Both the position numbers and the translations under genes were made by a program. Below, one piece after another: positions 8,595-18,307 of a DNA stretch of 64,000 nt. The stretch spans positions 124,001 to 188,000 of the forward strand of contig NZ_LROS01000011.1 of assembly GCF_001675165.1 (NCBI RefSeq). The letters are read 5' to 3'. The DNA is from Clostridium ragsdalei P11 (GTDB lineage Bacteria > Bacillota > Clostridia > Clostridiales > Clostridiaceae). Below the pieces are notes generated by a model. The model ran no database searches. It was not told where the DNA came from and saw nothing but the letters and a program-made list of their open reading frames with translations. Positions within the stretch are counted from its first letter, which is position 1. Each line of letters begins with the position of its first letter.

Positions 8595-10796
8595 TTACAA
8601 CATACTGTTAGGATTTCTATCTATACTAACTCTTATATCATTATAAACATCTTTCAATAAATCATAAACTACTTTTTTAACATTTTGTGCAATATTTATG
8701 GTTATTTTTCCTTTTAATATTATCTGCCACCTATACAATTCCTTTATTTTAGATATTTGACAGGGACATGGTCCTAATATTTTAATTTTATCATCTTTTT
8801 CAAGAAATTTTTTTAAGAATATACCAACATTTTGTATATTTTTTATTAATACATTTTCATTTTTACTATTCATATTTATAAGAAGTATATCTGCAAATGG
8901 GGGATAACTCATATTTTCCCTTATTCCAATTTCTTCCCTATAAAAACTACTGTAATCATTTTTAGCTGCATATCTTATGCTGTAATTTTCAGGATTATAG
9001 GTTTGAATAATTACTTTTCCAGGCTTTTCTCCTCTACCTGCTCTTCCTGAAACTTGGGTTATAAGTTCATATGTCCTCTCTGTAGATTTAAAGTCCGGCA
9101 AATTAAGGGATAAGTCTGCAGCCACTACACCTACTAAGGTTACATTTTTAAAATCCAAACCTTTTGCTACCATTTGAGTCCCTATAAGTATGTCTGCTTT
9201 TCCCTGTTTAAAAGTATTATAGATATTTTCATAAGAATTTTTACTTCTTGTAGTATCAAAATCCATTCTAAGTGTTCTTGCTTTAGGAAAATAAGCTTTT
9301 ATCTGGTTTTCCACCTTTTCTGTTCCCACACCAAAATATTTAACATATTTACTACCACATTTAGGACAAACTTTAGGTACTTCTATCTTGCTTCCGCAAT
9401 AATGACAAACGAGTTTTCTTTGATTCTGGTGATAAGTATAGGATATATCACAATTATTGCATTTAAATACATAACCACATTTTCTGCAAGAAACAAAAGT
9501 GGAATAGCCTCTCCTATTTAAAAACAATATTATCTGTTCGCCCTTTGAAAGTCTATTACAAATATATTGATAAAGTTCCCTACTGAATATAGATTTATTG
9601 TTATTTATAAGTTCCTGTCTCATGTCTACAATTTCAACTTCTGGCATAAGTGCACCATCTGCCCTGTTTTTTATATCTATAAGTTCAATTTCACCAGTCT
9701 TACATTTATAATACGTTTCTATAGAAGGTGTGGCTGAACCAAGTATCATTTTACAATTGTATTGTTTACATTTCATCTGTCCAATTTCTCTAGCATTATA
9801 CTTTGGATTACTATCTGATTTGTAGCTCCACTCATGTTCTTCGTCTATTATTATAAGTCCTAAGTTATTAAATGGAAGGAATACCGCAGATCTTGCACCA
9901 ATTGCAACTTTCACCTTACCAAGCTTTACCCTCATCCATTCATCATATCTTTCCCCATCTGATAACTTGCTATGAAATACACTTATATTTTTTCCGAATC
10001 TTCCTTTAAATCTTTCAACCATCTGTGGAGTAAGTGCAATTTCCGGCACCAGTATTATAGATTCTTTGCCTTTATCCATAGCCTTTTCAACAAGATGCAT
10101 GTAAATCTCAGTTTTACCACTACCTGTTACTCCATGAATCAAAAATATGTTTTTATCTGAGTTTATTATATTGTCTACTGCATACTGCTGCTCACTATTC
10201 AGTACTTTTCTAGAATACGTATTATATTGTCTTACATCATACCTATCTACAGTTTTCTCACTAATCACAAGGAATCCATGTTTTATCATAGTATTTATAG
10301 ATGATAGGGATAATTTATAATTTTTGCTTATATAATTCTTAGTGTATACTCCATTGTTTTCTTTTACTACTTTATATATATCTATGTAGGGTTCCTTATT
10401 AAAGTTTCCTTCTAAATCTTTACCAATATGAATCAGGTTTTCCTTTTTCTTTTTCATTCCTTTAAATATTCCCCTTGGAATAAATACCTTTATACATTCT
10501 AGATATGTACACAAGTATACTTCTCTCATTTTTTCTATAAGAATCAGATCTTCCTTTGTAAAAAGCGGAAATTCTTCACATATATCACTTATTTCTTTAA
10601 TCTTCCTATTTTCTATATCATCTTCATACAATCTAACTACAAATCCATCTAATTTATTGTTTCCCATACCAAAAGGTATTTTTACTCTAGAACCTATACT
10701 AATTTTTCCACTTAACTTGTCTGGTATTTTATAGGTAAAAATTTTATCTAATTTTACAGAACTATTGTTTACAATTATACCTGCATATGTATACAC
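8595..10796 (-). CDS. priA: Primosomal protein N', replication restart helicase
   Basis: PriA recognises stalled forks and loads the replicative helicase. The 733-residue protein has an N-terminal DNA-binding region, Walker A GVTGSGKTE near 221-229, the DEEH box, and an eight-cysteine zinc region (CRKCGYVFKCNNC, then CHYCG and CPKCG). The GTG start at 10794-10796 has an AAAGGGTGA site 5 nt upstream; GTG is the only start compatible with the MYTYAGIIV N-terminus. A terminator-like hairpin lies between it and coaBC. Confidence 0.96.
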   Translation of the reverse strand: MYTYAGIIVNNSSVKLDKIFTYKIPDKLSGKISIGSRVKIPFGMGNNKLDGFVVRLYEDDIENRKIKEISDICEEFPLFTKEDLILIEKMREVYLCTYLECIKVFIPRGIFKGMKKKKENLIHIGKDLEGNFNKEPYIDIYKVVKENNGVYTKNYISKNYKLSLSSINTMIKHGFLVISEKTVDRYDVRQYNTYSRKVLNSEQQYAVDNIINSDKNIFLIHGVTGSGKTEIYMHLVEKAMDKGKESIILVPEIALTPQMVERFKGRFGKNISVFHSKLSDGERYDEWMRVKLGKVKVAIGARSAVFLPFNNLGLIIIDEEHEWSYKSDSNPKYNAREIGQMKCKQYNCKMILGSATPSIETYYKCKTGEIELIDIKNRADGALMPEVEIVDMRQELINNNKSIFSRELYQYICNRLSKGEQIILFLNRRGYSTFVSCRKCGYVFKCNNCDISYTYHQNQRKLVCHYCGSKIEVPKVCPKCGSKYVKYFGVGTEKVENQIKAYFPKARTLRMDFDTTRSKNSYENIYNTFKQGKADILIGTQMVAKGLDFKNVTLVGVVAADLSLNLPDFKSTERTYELITQVSGRAGRGEKPGKVIIQTYNPENYSIRYAAKNDYSSFYREEIGIRENMSYPPFADILLINMNSKNENVLIKNIQNVGIFLKKFLEKDDKIKILGPCPCQISKIKELYRWQIILKGKITINIAQNVKKVVYDLLKDVYNDIRVSIDRNPNSML

Positions 10797-10826
10797 TAAA
10801 TCACCCTTTATATAAACATTAAATAA

Positions 10827-10855
10827 GAGAGGTATTTTAAATTTAAACCCCTCTC
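10827..10855 (-). terminator. Possible terminator after coaBC
   Basis: A GAGAGG/CCTCTC stem encloses an AT-rich, partly self-complementary loop. In the minus direction it is followed by TTATTT, 34 nt past the coaBC stop. The T-tract is weak, so read-through into priA is likely. Confidence 0.45.
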
Positions 10856-10888
10856 AAACATTTAAACCGATATTTTAGATAAATCAAA

Positions 10889-12079
10889 TTACCTTTGGGA
10901 TAGTATATTGAATAAATTTCGAGCAACTTCTCTCTTACTCATCTTATTTAAATCTACCTTTTTTCCATCCCTTGATAGTATTGTTACCCTGTTGTCATCT
11001 GAAGCAAATCCTGAATCAGATGCCGTTATATTATTGGCAACTATATAGTCAAGATTCTTTTTCTCGAGCTTCTTTGAAGCATTCTCCAAAAGATCATTGC
11101 TTTCAGCAGCAAATCCAACTAGAATTTGGTTTTTCTTTAATTTTCCAAGCTCCTTCAATATATCCACATCACTAATAAAATCTAATGAAAATTCATCTTC
11201 ACTTTTCTTTATCTTCCTCTTTGAATAATTTTTTGCTTTATAATCGGATACTGCAGCAGCTTTTATTACTATATCTTGTCCTTGAAAATTATCAAGCACA
11301 GCCTTTAACATCTGTGCATTTGTCCTTACATTTATAAAATTAATTCCAAATGGAATACTTAGCTTTGTAGGTCCAGATATCAAAGTTACATCTGCACCTC
11401 TGTCCCTAGCCTCTTCAGCTATGGAATAACCCATTTTTCCTGAAGACCTATTTGTTATATATCTTACTGGGTCTATATCTGCTATAGTAGGACCTGCAGT
11501 TACAAGAACCTTTTTTCCACGTAAGTCCTTAATGCCATAAAGCATACTTTCAATCACCTGAGCTATAAAATCAGCATCTGGAAGTTTTCCTTCACCACTA
11601 TCGCCACATGCCAATCTTCCCACAGCTGGCTTTATGAATTCATATCCAAATTTCATAAGTTTGTTTATATTATCCTGCAGAATTGGATTGGAATACATAT
11701 TTGTATTCATGGCAGGGGCAAAAATTACAGGAGCCTTAGTTGCCATAATAGTTGTAGTTAGAAGATCATCTGCTACTCCATTTGAAACCTTTCCTATTAT
11801 ATTAGCCGTAGCAGGAACTATTGCTACCAAATCTGCTTTCTTTGCAAGAGAAATATGCTGTATTTCAAAAGCTCGTGGTTCTTCAAACATATCAGTGTGC
11901 ACTATATTTTGACTTAAAGTCTGGAAAGTAAGGGGAGTAACAAATTTTGCAGCAGACTTTGTCATTATTACATCTATATCAAAATCCTTTTTTTTCAACT
12001 TACTTATAACATCCAGTGCTTTATAAGCTGCTATTCCACCAGTTACCCCTATGACAACTGTTTTCTTGCCATTTACCAT
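10889..12079 (-). CDS. coaBC: Bifunctional phosphopantothenoylcysteine decarboxylase/synthetase
   Basis: CoaBC performs two steps of coenzyme A synthesis, ligating cysteine to phosphopantothenate and decarboxylating the product. The N-terminal flavoprotein half (about 1-180) shows GVTGGIAAYK, the PAMNTNMY motif and the LACGDSGEGKLPD cysteine loop. The C-terminal synthetase half begins near 185 with KVLVTAGPT and includes TNRSSGKMG. It is 396 residues, normal for the fusion. Its ATG shares one base with the rpoZ stop (TAATG). Confidence 0.97.
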   Translation of the reverse strand: MVNGKKTVVIGVTGGIAAYKALDVISKLKKKDFDIDVIMTKSAAKFVTPLTFQTLSQNIVHTDMFEEPRAFEIQHISLAKKADLVAIVPATANIIGKVSNGVADDLLTTTIMATKAPVIFAPAMNTNMYSNPILQDNINKLMKFGYEFIKPAVGRLACGDSGEGKLPDADFIAQVIESMLYGIKDLRGKKVLVTAGPTIADIDPVRYITNRSSGKMGYSIAEEARDRGADVTLISGPTKLSIPFGINFINVRTNAQMLKAVLDNFQGQDIVIKAAAVSDYKAKNYSKRKIKKSEDEFSLDFISDVDILKELGKLKKNQILVGFAAESNDLLENASKKLEKKNLDYIVANNITASDSGFASDDNRVTILSRDGKKVDLNKMSKREVARNLFNILSQR

Positions 12080-12297
12080 TATTTAATTCCCTCTTTTACA
12101 GTTTCATAGGTAATCAAATCTTGATCTATTTCATTAATAGCTATAGTAACTGGTTTAGTTGAATCCACATCTACAAGTGGTTCCGAATCCTGGATTAGTT
12201 GTCTTGCCCTTTTAGCTGTTATAGTAACTAAAGTATACCTATTATCTACCTTTTTAAGTAAATCCACAATAGATGGATTTATCATTGAATTATTCAT
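12079..12297 (-). CDS. rpoZ: RNA polymerase omega subunit
   Basis: Omega supports assembly of the RNA polymerase beta' subunit. This 72-residue protein has the family pattern of an N-terminal helix (MINPSIVDLLKKVDNRYTLV), ITAKRARQL and a short acidic tail. Position between gmk and coaBC is the conserved Firmicute arrangement. The start overlaps the gmk 3' end by 8 nt. Confidence 0.93.
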   Translation of the reverse strand: MNNSMINPSIVDLLKKVDNRYTLVTITAKRARQLIQDSEPLVDVDSTKPVTIAINEIDQDLITYETVKEGIK

Positions 12298-12907
12298 ATA
12301 AAATACCCTCCTTAGAATTTAATATTTCATCTTTAATTCTGTCTACTCTACATTTTTCAGCTGTAATTATGCTCTCTATATTTTCCACTGCATTGTCTAC
12401 AGTATCATTTATAACTGCATAATTATATTTTGAAACATAATTTATTTCCTTATAAGCTGACTTAAATCTTAGATTCAAGGACTCAGGTGTTTCACTTCCC
12501 CTACCTACAATCCTATTTTTAAGTTCCTTCATTGAAGGTGGAAGTATAAATATAAACACTCCTTCTGGATAGCTTTCTTTTACCTTTAAGGCTCCCTGAA
12601 TATCAATTTCAAGCACTACATCTTTTCCTTCATCTATGGCTTTCAAAACTTGAGACTTAGGTGTACCATAATAGTTTTCATAAACTTTGGCATACTCTAG
12701 AAAATCCTTATTTTTTATTTTATCCTTAAAAGTCTCCTCAGTCAAAAAATAATAATTTACTCCATCTACCTCCCCTTTTCTTGGAGACCTAGTAGTAGCT
12801 GAAGTAGAAATCCAAAAATCATTTTTTTTCAGTAATGCCTTGCAAACTGTACCTTTCCCAGTTCCAGAAGGTCCTGATATGACAATTAGCAATCCTTTTC
12901 TTGACAT
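12290..12907 (-). CDS. gmk: Guanylate kinase
   Basis: Gmk phosphorylates GMP to GDP, which also ties it to ppGpp metabolism. The 205-residue protein has the P-loop GPSGTGKGT at about 11-19, TTRSPRKGEVDGVNYYF for GMP binding and the LEIDIQGA strand. The ATG overlaps the remA stop by one base, so remA, gmk, rpoZ and coaBC appear to be a single translationally coupled unit. Confidence 0.97.
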   Translation of the reverse strand: MSRKGLLIVISGPSGTGKGTVCKALLKKNDFWISTSATTRSPRKGEVDGVNYYFLTEETFKDKIKNKDFLEYAKVYENYYGTPKSQVLKAIDEGKDVVLEIDIQGALKVKESYPEGVFIFILPPSMKELKNRIVGRGSETPESLNLRFKSAYKEINYVSKYNYAVINDTVDNAVENIESIITAEKCRVDRIKDEILNSKEGILYE

Positions 12908-13182
12908 TATTCCTCAACCTCACCAATATCATCTTCACCATCTTTGGAAGACAATCTATGTGCTACAGTTTCAGGTTGAACTGCTGAAAGTATCACATGA
13001 TCACTATCTGTTATTATAACAGCTCTTGTTCTTCTTCCATAAGTAGCATCTATAAGCATTCCTCTATCTCTTGCTTCCTGAATTATTCTCTTTATGGGAG
13101 CGGATTCTGGACTTACTATAGCCACCAATCTATTTGCTGAAACAATATTTCCAAATCCTATGTTTATTAATTTTATACCCAT
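12907..13182 (-). CDS. remA: RemA/DUF370-family regulator
   Basis: The 91-residue protein matches the RemA family ([19 protein letters not shown] start, then [21 protein letters not shown]). In Bacillus subtilis RemA is a DNA-binding activator of biofilm matrix and osmoprotection genes. The role in clostridia is inferred by homology only. The ATG follows AGGAGG. Placement between the yicC-type gene and gmk is conserved. Confidence 0.92.
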   Translation of the reverse strand: MGIKLINIGFGNIVSANRLVAIVSPESAPIKRIIQEARDRGMLIDATYGRRTRAVIITDSDHVILSAVQPETVAHRLSSKDGEDDIGEVEE

Positions 13183-13197
13183 ACATTTCCTCCTATC

Positions 13198-14076
13198 TTA
13201 CTCCACGTTTTGTATTTGCTCTCTTATTTTTTCTATTTCGTTTTTTATATTCAATGTAACTTTAGTTATATCCAAATTTGTTGATTTAGAAGCAATTGTA
13301 TTTGCCTCTCTATTCATTTCCTGTAATATAAAATCAAGTTTTCTTCCTACAGGTTCCTTCAATGTTAAGGTTTCTTTAAATTGTACTATATGGCTATTTA
13401 ACCTTACAATTTCTTCATCAATACAAGATTTATCTGCAAATAGTGCTATTTCCATTGCAACTCTATTCTCATCTACTGGATATTTATCCAGCAAATCCTT
13501 CAACCTTTCTGAAAGCTTTTCTTTATATTCCTTTACTACTTGAAAAGATTTATTTTCTATAGTATTTAGTAAAGTTTGAATAGAACTGCATTTTTCAAGT
13601 ATATTTTTTTCTAGTTTCTCCCCTTCTTTTTCTCTCATACCCACTAGCATTTGTAATGCATCATTAAAAGCACTTAATAAATACTTCCATATATTTTCAA
13701 GATCAGCATCGTCTTTTTTTACAGTTATAATTTCTGGAAATTTAGCAATAAGTGAAAGAGATATATTGTCTTTTATATTGTATTTTTCCTTAATAACATT
13801 TAAACATTCTACATAGCTATTAGCTAAACCTTCATTTAATACAGCCTTTGTAGACTGATCTTCAAAATTCATTTGAGTTATAAAAACATCTACTTTACCT
13901 CTGTTTATTTTTTGCTGAACAATTTTTCTCATTCTGTCTTCCAGAGGCATAAGACTTTTTGGCATTTTAATATTTAAATCACAGTATCTATGATTTACAC
14001 TTTTTATTTCCACTATAAAACTTTGTTTTTCACTTTCTATAGTGCCTCTTCCAAAACCAGTCATACTTTTAATCAT
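13198..14076 (-). CDS. YicC-family endoribonuclease
   Basis: YicC proteins are reported endoribonucleases that act on small RNAs and mRNAs. The N-terminal MIKSMTGFGRG signature and C-terminal REANTIASKS and EIEKIREQIQN segments are diagnostic. I start at the ATG at 14074-14076: it gives the canonical N-terminus and has an AAGGATG site at suitable distance. The frame stays open for 24 more codons upstream, but that extension is unlike the family. The resulting protein is 292 residues, the normal size. Confidence 0.92.
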   Translation of the reverse strand: MIKSMTGFGRGTIESEKQSFIVEIKSVNHRYCDLNIKMPKSLMPLEDRMRKIVQQKINRGKVDVFITQMNFEDQSTKAVLNEGLANSYVECLNVIKEKYNIKDNISLSLIAKFPEIITVKKDDADLENIWKYLLSAFNDALQMLVGMREKEGEKLEKNILEKCSSIQTLLNTIENKSFQVVKEYKEKLSERLKDLLDKYPVDENRVAMEIALFADKSCIDEEIVRLNSHIVQFKETLTLKEPVGRKLDFILQEMNREANTIASKSTNLDITKVTLNIKNEIEKIREQIQNVE

Positions 14077-14430
14077 TATAATTTCATCCTTCCATGAAGC
14101 CTCATCAATCCACATTTTATTATACATACATATTAATAGCAATTTCAAGAAAAATTTACGAGTACTTTAATTTCAATTGATCTATCATAAACCTAAGTTT
14201 AAAAGCAAGATTTAAAATGATTATACCATAAAATATCTCCAACAAACAAACCTGGAAGAATGTTCAATAAAATTTATTTTGAGCTATATATATCATTTTA
14301 AATTATACTCAAAAATTTAGGACTCTAGACAATATCAAAATCATCTAAAACCCTAAATTTTAAAAGCACAGATGTTAAAATTTACGCCATTATAGATACT
14401 TTTAAGTAAAGTAAACCCCATGATGAAACA
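14077..14430. other. Non-coding interval between spoIVA and the yicC-type gene
   Basis: About 350 AT-rich bases hold no plausible gene. A terminator-like hairpin at 14312-14361 is the only clear structure. The remainder probably contains the promoter of the yicC-remA-gmk operon, but I could not pick convincing -35 and -10 boxes. Confidence 0.7.
14312..14361 (-). terminator. Probable spoIVA terminator
   Basis: A perfect 10-bp outer stem (AAAATTTAGG with CCTAAATTTT) has a short inner TCTA/TAGA stem. In the minus direction it ends in TTTTT. It lies about 70 nt past the spoIVA stop, rather distant for an ordinary terminator. Confidence 0.5.
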
Positions 14431-15909
14431 TTAAAGTAAAATGCATATTAATCCGCCGTTACCTTCATTTATGATTTTTTGAAGTGTTTTTTGTATTTTA
14501 ATTTGAATATCTTCTGGCATTTTATAAAGCTTGTTTTGTAATCCCTCTTTCACTAATATCTCTAGAGATTTTCCAAACATATTGCTCTGCCATATTTTAG
14601 ATGGGTCGCTTTCAAATTGCTCCAAAAGAGATTTAACCATCTCTTCGCTTTCTCTTTCTGTACCCATAATAGGAGAAATCTCGGTTTCAATATCTGCTCT
14701 AATAAAGTGGAGTGAAGGTGCACTTGCCTTTAATTTTACTCCAAATCTATTTCCCTGCTTTACAATTTCAGGCTCTTCTAATTTCATTTCAGAAAGTTGT
14801 GGAGCAACTAGTCCATAACCTGTTTCCTTTACTTCCTTTAATGCACCTGCTATCTTATCATACTCCACTTTTGCACTGTGCATTTCTTTTACTATGTTTA
14901 ATAAGTCACTTTCACCTTCGATTTTTTTCTCACAGACCTCACTTAATATTTTATAATAAAGGTCTTTTCTAGGTGTTAAATCAATTCTGGCAGTACCTTC
15001 TCCCATATTTATTTCTTTTACCATAGATTCTCCAATAAATTCTACATCTTTAAAACTTTCTAGTGACTTTGTTATATCTCTAACCTTGTATATATTACTA
15101 CACATATCTTTTACTAGGCCTATAAAATCTAACTTCAACCAATGTGACGGATCCATTTTTTCTATCCATTCCGGCATATCAATATTTATCTCTTTAATAG
15201 GGAATTCTTTAAGTACTCTTTGAAATACATTTGTTATGTCGTCCTCTTTCATATTAAGTACATCCATAGTTTGGACAGGCACATCATATTTACCTTCTAA
15301 CTCTTTTTTCAAGGCTACCGTATCAGGATCAAAAGGATGCTGAGAATTTAACACCATTATAAATGGTTTATTGATGGATTTTAGTTCATTAACCACTCTT
15401 TCCTCTGCTTCAACGTAATCTCCTCTCTCTATATCCGTTATAGAACCATCTGTAGTAACCAAAAGTCCTATGGTAGAATGTTCGTTTATTACTTTTTTTG
15501 TTCCTATTTCAGCTGCTTCTTCAAAAGGAATTTCATAGTCATACCATGGAGTAGTAACCATTTTAGCCTCTTCACCTTCCATATATCCAGCTGCACTTTT
15601 AACTATATACCCAACACAATCTACCATTCTAACTTTAAATTTAGTTCCTTCGTTTAAATTTATCTCTATAGCCTCATTTGGTACAAATTTAGGTTCTGTA
15701 GTGTGAATAGATTTTCCTGAGGAGCTTTGTGGAAGCTCATCTTTAGCTCTCTGTTTTTTATAGGAATTGTCTATGTTAGGAAGAACCATTATTTCCATAA
15801 ATCTCTTTATAAAAGTTGATTTTCCAGTTCTTACAGGTCCCACAACACCTACATATATATCCCCCTGAGTTCTGTCTGCAATATCTTTGTATATATCAAA
15901 ATTTTCCAA
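14431..15909 (-). CDS. spoIVA: Stage IV sporulation protein A, spore coat morphogenetic ATPase
   Basis: SpoIVA polymerises on the outer forespore membrane after ATP hydrolysis and anchors the coat. The 492-residue protein begins MENFDIYKDIADRTQGDIY and shows Walker A GPVRTGKST near 24-32 and the DCVGY switch region. The C-terminal GGLICILL tail corresponds to the membrane-localising end. The start is a TTG at 15907-15909 with GGAGGG 8 nt upstream. It is transcribed alone; sigma-E control is expected from Bacillus, and a weak candidate promoter lies at 15950-15980. Confidence 0.97.
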   Translation of the reverse strand: MENFDIYKDIADRTQGDIYVGVVGPVRTGKSTFIKRFMEIMVLPNIDNSYKKQRAKDELPQSSSGKSIHTTEPKFVPNEAIEINLNEGTKFKVRMVDCVGYIVKSAAGYMEGEEAKMVTTPWYDYEIPFEEAAEIGTKKVINEHSTIGLLVTTDGSITDIERGDYVEAEERVVNELKSINKPFIMVLNSQHPFDPDTVALKKELEGKYDVPVQTMDVLNMKEDDITNVFQRVLKEFPIKEINIDMPEWIEKMDPSHWLKLDFIGLVKDMCSNIYKVRDITKSLESFKDVEFIGESMVKEINMGEGTARIDLTPRKDLYYKILSEVCEKKIEGESDLLNIVKEMHSAKVEYDKIAGALKEVKETGYGLVAPQLSEMKLEEPEIVKQGNRFGVKLKASAPSLHFIRADIETEISPIMGTERESEEMVKSLLEQFESDPSKIWQSNMFGKSLEILVKEGLQNKLYKMPEDIQIKIQKTLQKIINEGNGGLICILL

Positions 15910-15949
15910 AATATACCCTCCAATAATCTAATATTATCAGTATATATAT

Positions 15950-15980
15950 ATTTTTATAGGGCATATTTTATTACTAATAT
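15950..15980 (-). promoter_or_regulatory. Weak candidate sigma-E promoter for spoIVA
   Basis: On the minus strand ATATT is followed after 16 nt by CTATAAAAAT, loosely matching the sigma-E pattern of ATATT and CATACAAT. The match is partial in an AT-rich context, so this is a suggestion only. Confidence 0.27.
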
Positions 15981-15986
15981 TATTGA

Positions 15987-16985
15987 TTAATGCACTTCAT
16001 CCTTTTTTGCTCTGGTCATAAGCTCATATACGGTATACTTAGGCTCTTTTCCTTGAAACAATATACTGTAAAGTGCCTCCGTTATAGGCATCTGCACATT
16101 TAATTTTTCTTTTAATTCATAAAAAGCTCTGCAAGCTTTTATACCTTCTACTACCATTCCTACTTCTTCTACTGCTTTATTTACAGGAATTCCCTGTCCT
16201 ATAAGTATACCTGCCCTTCGATTTCTACTATGAACACTTGTGCAAGTAACTATAAGATCACCTATACCTGTAAGTCCCGAGAAGGTTTCCCTTCTGCCTC
16301 CTAATTTTTCACCAATCCTTACTATCTCAGCAATTCCCCTAGTCATGAGAGCTGCCTTTGAATTATCGCCATAACCTATACCATCTGAAATTCCACAGGC
16401 AAGTGCAATTACATTTTTAACTGCTCCCCCAATTTCCACTCCTATAATGTCTTCATTTGTATATATCCTAAACTTATTTGTCATAAACAAATCTTGAATT
16501 TTTTTCGCATATTCCATATTTTCTGAAGATACAGCTACTGTAGTTGGTATATCTCTAGCAACTTCTTCCGCATGGCTTGGTCCTGAAAGTACCACTACCT
16601 TATTTAAAGGTAATTCTTCCTGTATAACTTTAGAAAGCCTCTTTCCACTTTTTTCTTCTATACCTTTAGCTATGTTTACAATTATTTGATCTTCCCTTAT
16701 AAAGTTTTTAAAATTTATCAAAACCTCTCTTACTGCCTGGGATGGCACTGACAACACCAAGACTTCTCCTTTTTCAATTACATCCTTTGCATCATTAGAT
16801 GCCTTTACATCTTGTGGAATAACTACGCCGTGCAAATACCTTATATTTTCTTTCTTTACATTTATATCTTCAACTATACTTTCATTTCTATCCCACAAGT
16901 TTACCTTTACACCTTTTTTTGCAAGTATAACTGAGAGGGCCGTTCCAAAACTTCCCCCTCCCAAAAAAGATACAGATGAATACAC
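15987..16985 (-). CDS. gpsA: Glycerol-3-phosphate dehydrogenase [NAD(P)+]
   Basis: GpsA reduces dihydroxyacetone phosphate to sn-glycerol-3-phosphate for phospholipid synthesis. The 332-residue protein has the NAD motif [11 protein letters not shown] near the N-terminus, [12 protein letters not shown], the catalytic [16 protein letters not shown] segment, and [13 protein letters not shown]. The start is GTG at 16983-16985 with AAGGAAGGA upstream, 2 nt after the der stop. The der-gpsA-spoIVA order is conserved in clostridia and bacilli. Confidence 0.97.
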   Translation of the reverse strand: MYSSVSFLGGGSFGTALSVILAKKGVKVNLWDRNESIVEDINVKKENIRYLHGVVIPQDVKASNDAKDVIEKGEVLVLSVPSQAVREVLINFKNFIREDQIIVNIAKGIEEKSGKRLSKVIQEELPLNKVVVLSGPSHAEEVARDIPTTVAVSSENMEYAKKIQDLFMTNKFRIYTNEDIIGVEIGGAVKNVIALACGISDGIGYGDNSKAALMTRGIAEIVRIGEKLGGRRETFSGLTGIGDLIVTCTSVHSRNRRAGILIGQGIPVNKAVEEVGMVVEGIKACRAFYELKEKLNVQMPITEALYSILFQGKEPKYTVYELMTRAKKDEVH

Positions 16986-16987
16986 AA

Positions 16988-18304
16988 TTATTCCTTCCTT
17001 TCCCTAAACTCTAACTTTATCCCTGTTCCCGTAAAGTCGAAGTTATCTCTCAATTGATTTTCGATATACCTTCTATAAGAAAAATGAACACAGCTAGGGT
17101 CATTTACGAAAAATACAAAAGTAGGAGGTTTATTTCCTATTTGAGTTACATAGTAAATTTTTAATCTCTTACCCAATATAACAGGAGGTTCTTTCATCAT
17201 AACTGCTTTACTTATTATGTCATTTAACACTCCTGTTTTTATCTTCTTACAATAATTATCATAACATTCTTTTATAAGTTGTAAAACCTTATTTACTCTC
17301 TGTCCTGTTTTTGCAGATATAAATAAATAAGGAGCATATGGCATAAAAGAAAGACTTGTTCCTATTTCCGTCTTATATTTGTTAACTGTTTTTGTATCCT
17401 TATCTATTAAGTCCCATTTGTTAATTATAACCATAATAGATTTACTTAATTCATGAGCATAGCCTATTATCTTTTCATCCTGCTCACTTATACTGTGAAC
17501 TGCATCCAATATAAGCACACACACATCTGCCCTCTCTATTGCAGTGTAAGTTCTTATTACACTATATCTCTCTATTTCCTCTTTAACCTTACTCTTTTTT
17601 CTAAGACCTGCAGTATCTATAAGTAAAAGCTTACCATAGTCCGTTTCCAGGTAACTATCTATAGCATCCCTTGTGGTTCCAGGAATATCACTTACAATAA
17701 CTCTTTCTTCCCCTAATAATTTATTTATAAGAGATGATTTTCCTACATTTGGCTTTCCTATAAAAGCTATTTTTATATACTCACTGTCTATATCATCATC
17801 TTCATCATCTTTAAAGTTTTCCACTACTTTATCCAGCATATCTCCAAGTCCTAATGCCTGTGATGCAGATATAGCCATAGGTTCTCCTATACCTAAGTTA
17901 TAAAATTCGTAAACATAATCATTTTGATTTATATTATCTATTTTATTCACAACAAGTACAACCGGTTTTTTACTTTTTCTAAGCATTTGGGCTACTTCTC
18001 TATCTGCTGCAGTAACTCCTTCTTTTCCATCTACTATAAATATTATTGTATCTGCAGTTTCTACTGCTACCTGAGCCTGCCTTCTCATTTGAGAAATTAT
18101 TACATCAGTGCTTTCAGGTTCAATTCCACCTGTATCAATTATGGTAAAATTGTATTTTAACCATTCTGCTTCAGCATACACCCTGTCTCTTGTAACTCCA
18201 GGTGTATCTTCCACTATAGATATTCTCTTTCCTGCTAATTTGTTAAATAACGTAGACTTACCTACATTAGGCCTTCCTACTATAGCAACTATTGGTTTTC
18301 CCAT
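16988..18304 (-). CDS. der: Ribosome biogenesis GTPase Der (EngA)
   Basis: Der is an essential tandem-GTPase that assists 50S assembly. The 438 residues contain two G domains, with P-loops GRPNVGKST at 10-18 and GKPNVGKSS at about 182-190, each followed by DTGG or DTAG and NKxD motifs (NKID and NKWD). A C-terminal KH-like domain follows. The ATG is preceded by AGGTGG and lies 3 nt after the DUF512 gene, so the DUF512-der-gpsA genes form one operon. Confidence 0.98.
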   Translation of the reverse strand: MGKPIVAIVGRPNVGKSTLFNKLAGKRISIVEDTPGVTRDRVYAEAEWLKYNFTIIDTGGIEPESTDVIISQMRRQAQVAVETADTIIFIVDGKEGVTAADREVAQMLRKSKKPVVLVVNKIDNINQNDYVYEFYNLGIGEPMAISASQALGLGDMLDKVVENFKDDEDDDIDSEYIKIAFIGKPNVGKSSLINKLLGEERVIVSDIPGTTRDAIDSYLETDYGKLLLIDTAGLRKKSKVKEEIERYSVIRTYTAIERADVCVLILDAVHSISEQDEKIIGYAHELSKSIMVIINKWDLIDKDTKTVNKYKTEIGTSLSFMPYAPYLFISAKTGQRVNKVLQLIKECYDNYCKKIKTGVLNDIISKAVMMKEPPVILGKRLKIYYVTQIGNKPPTFVFFVNDPSCVHFSYRRYIENQLRDNFDFTGTGIKLEFRERKE

Positions 18305-18307
18305 TAG

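Noticed and set aside
13094-13543. 149-codon plus-strand frame
   Set aside because: It lies opposite remA and the yicC-type gene; no ribosome-binding site or motif is seen.
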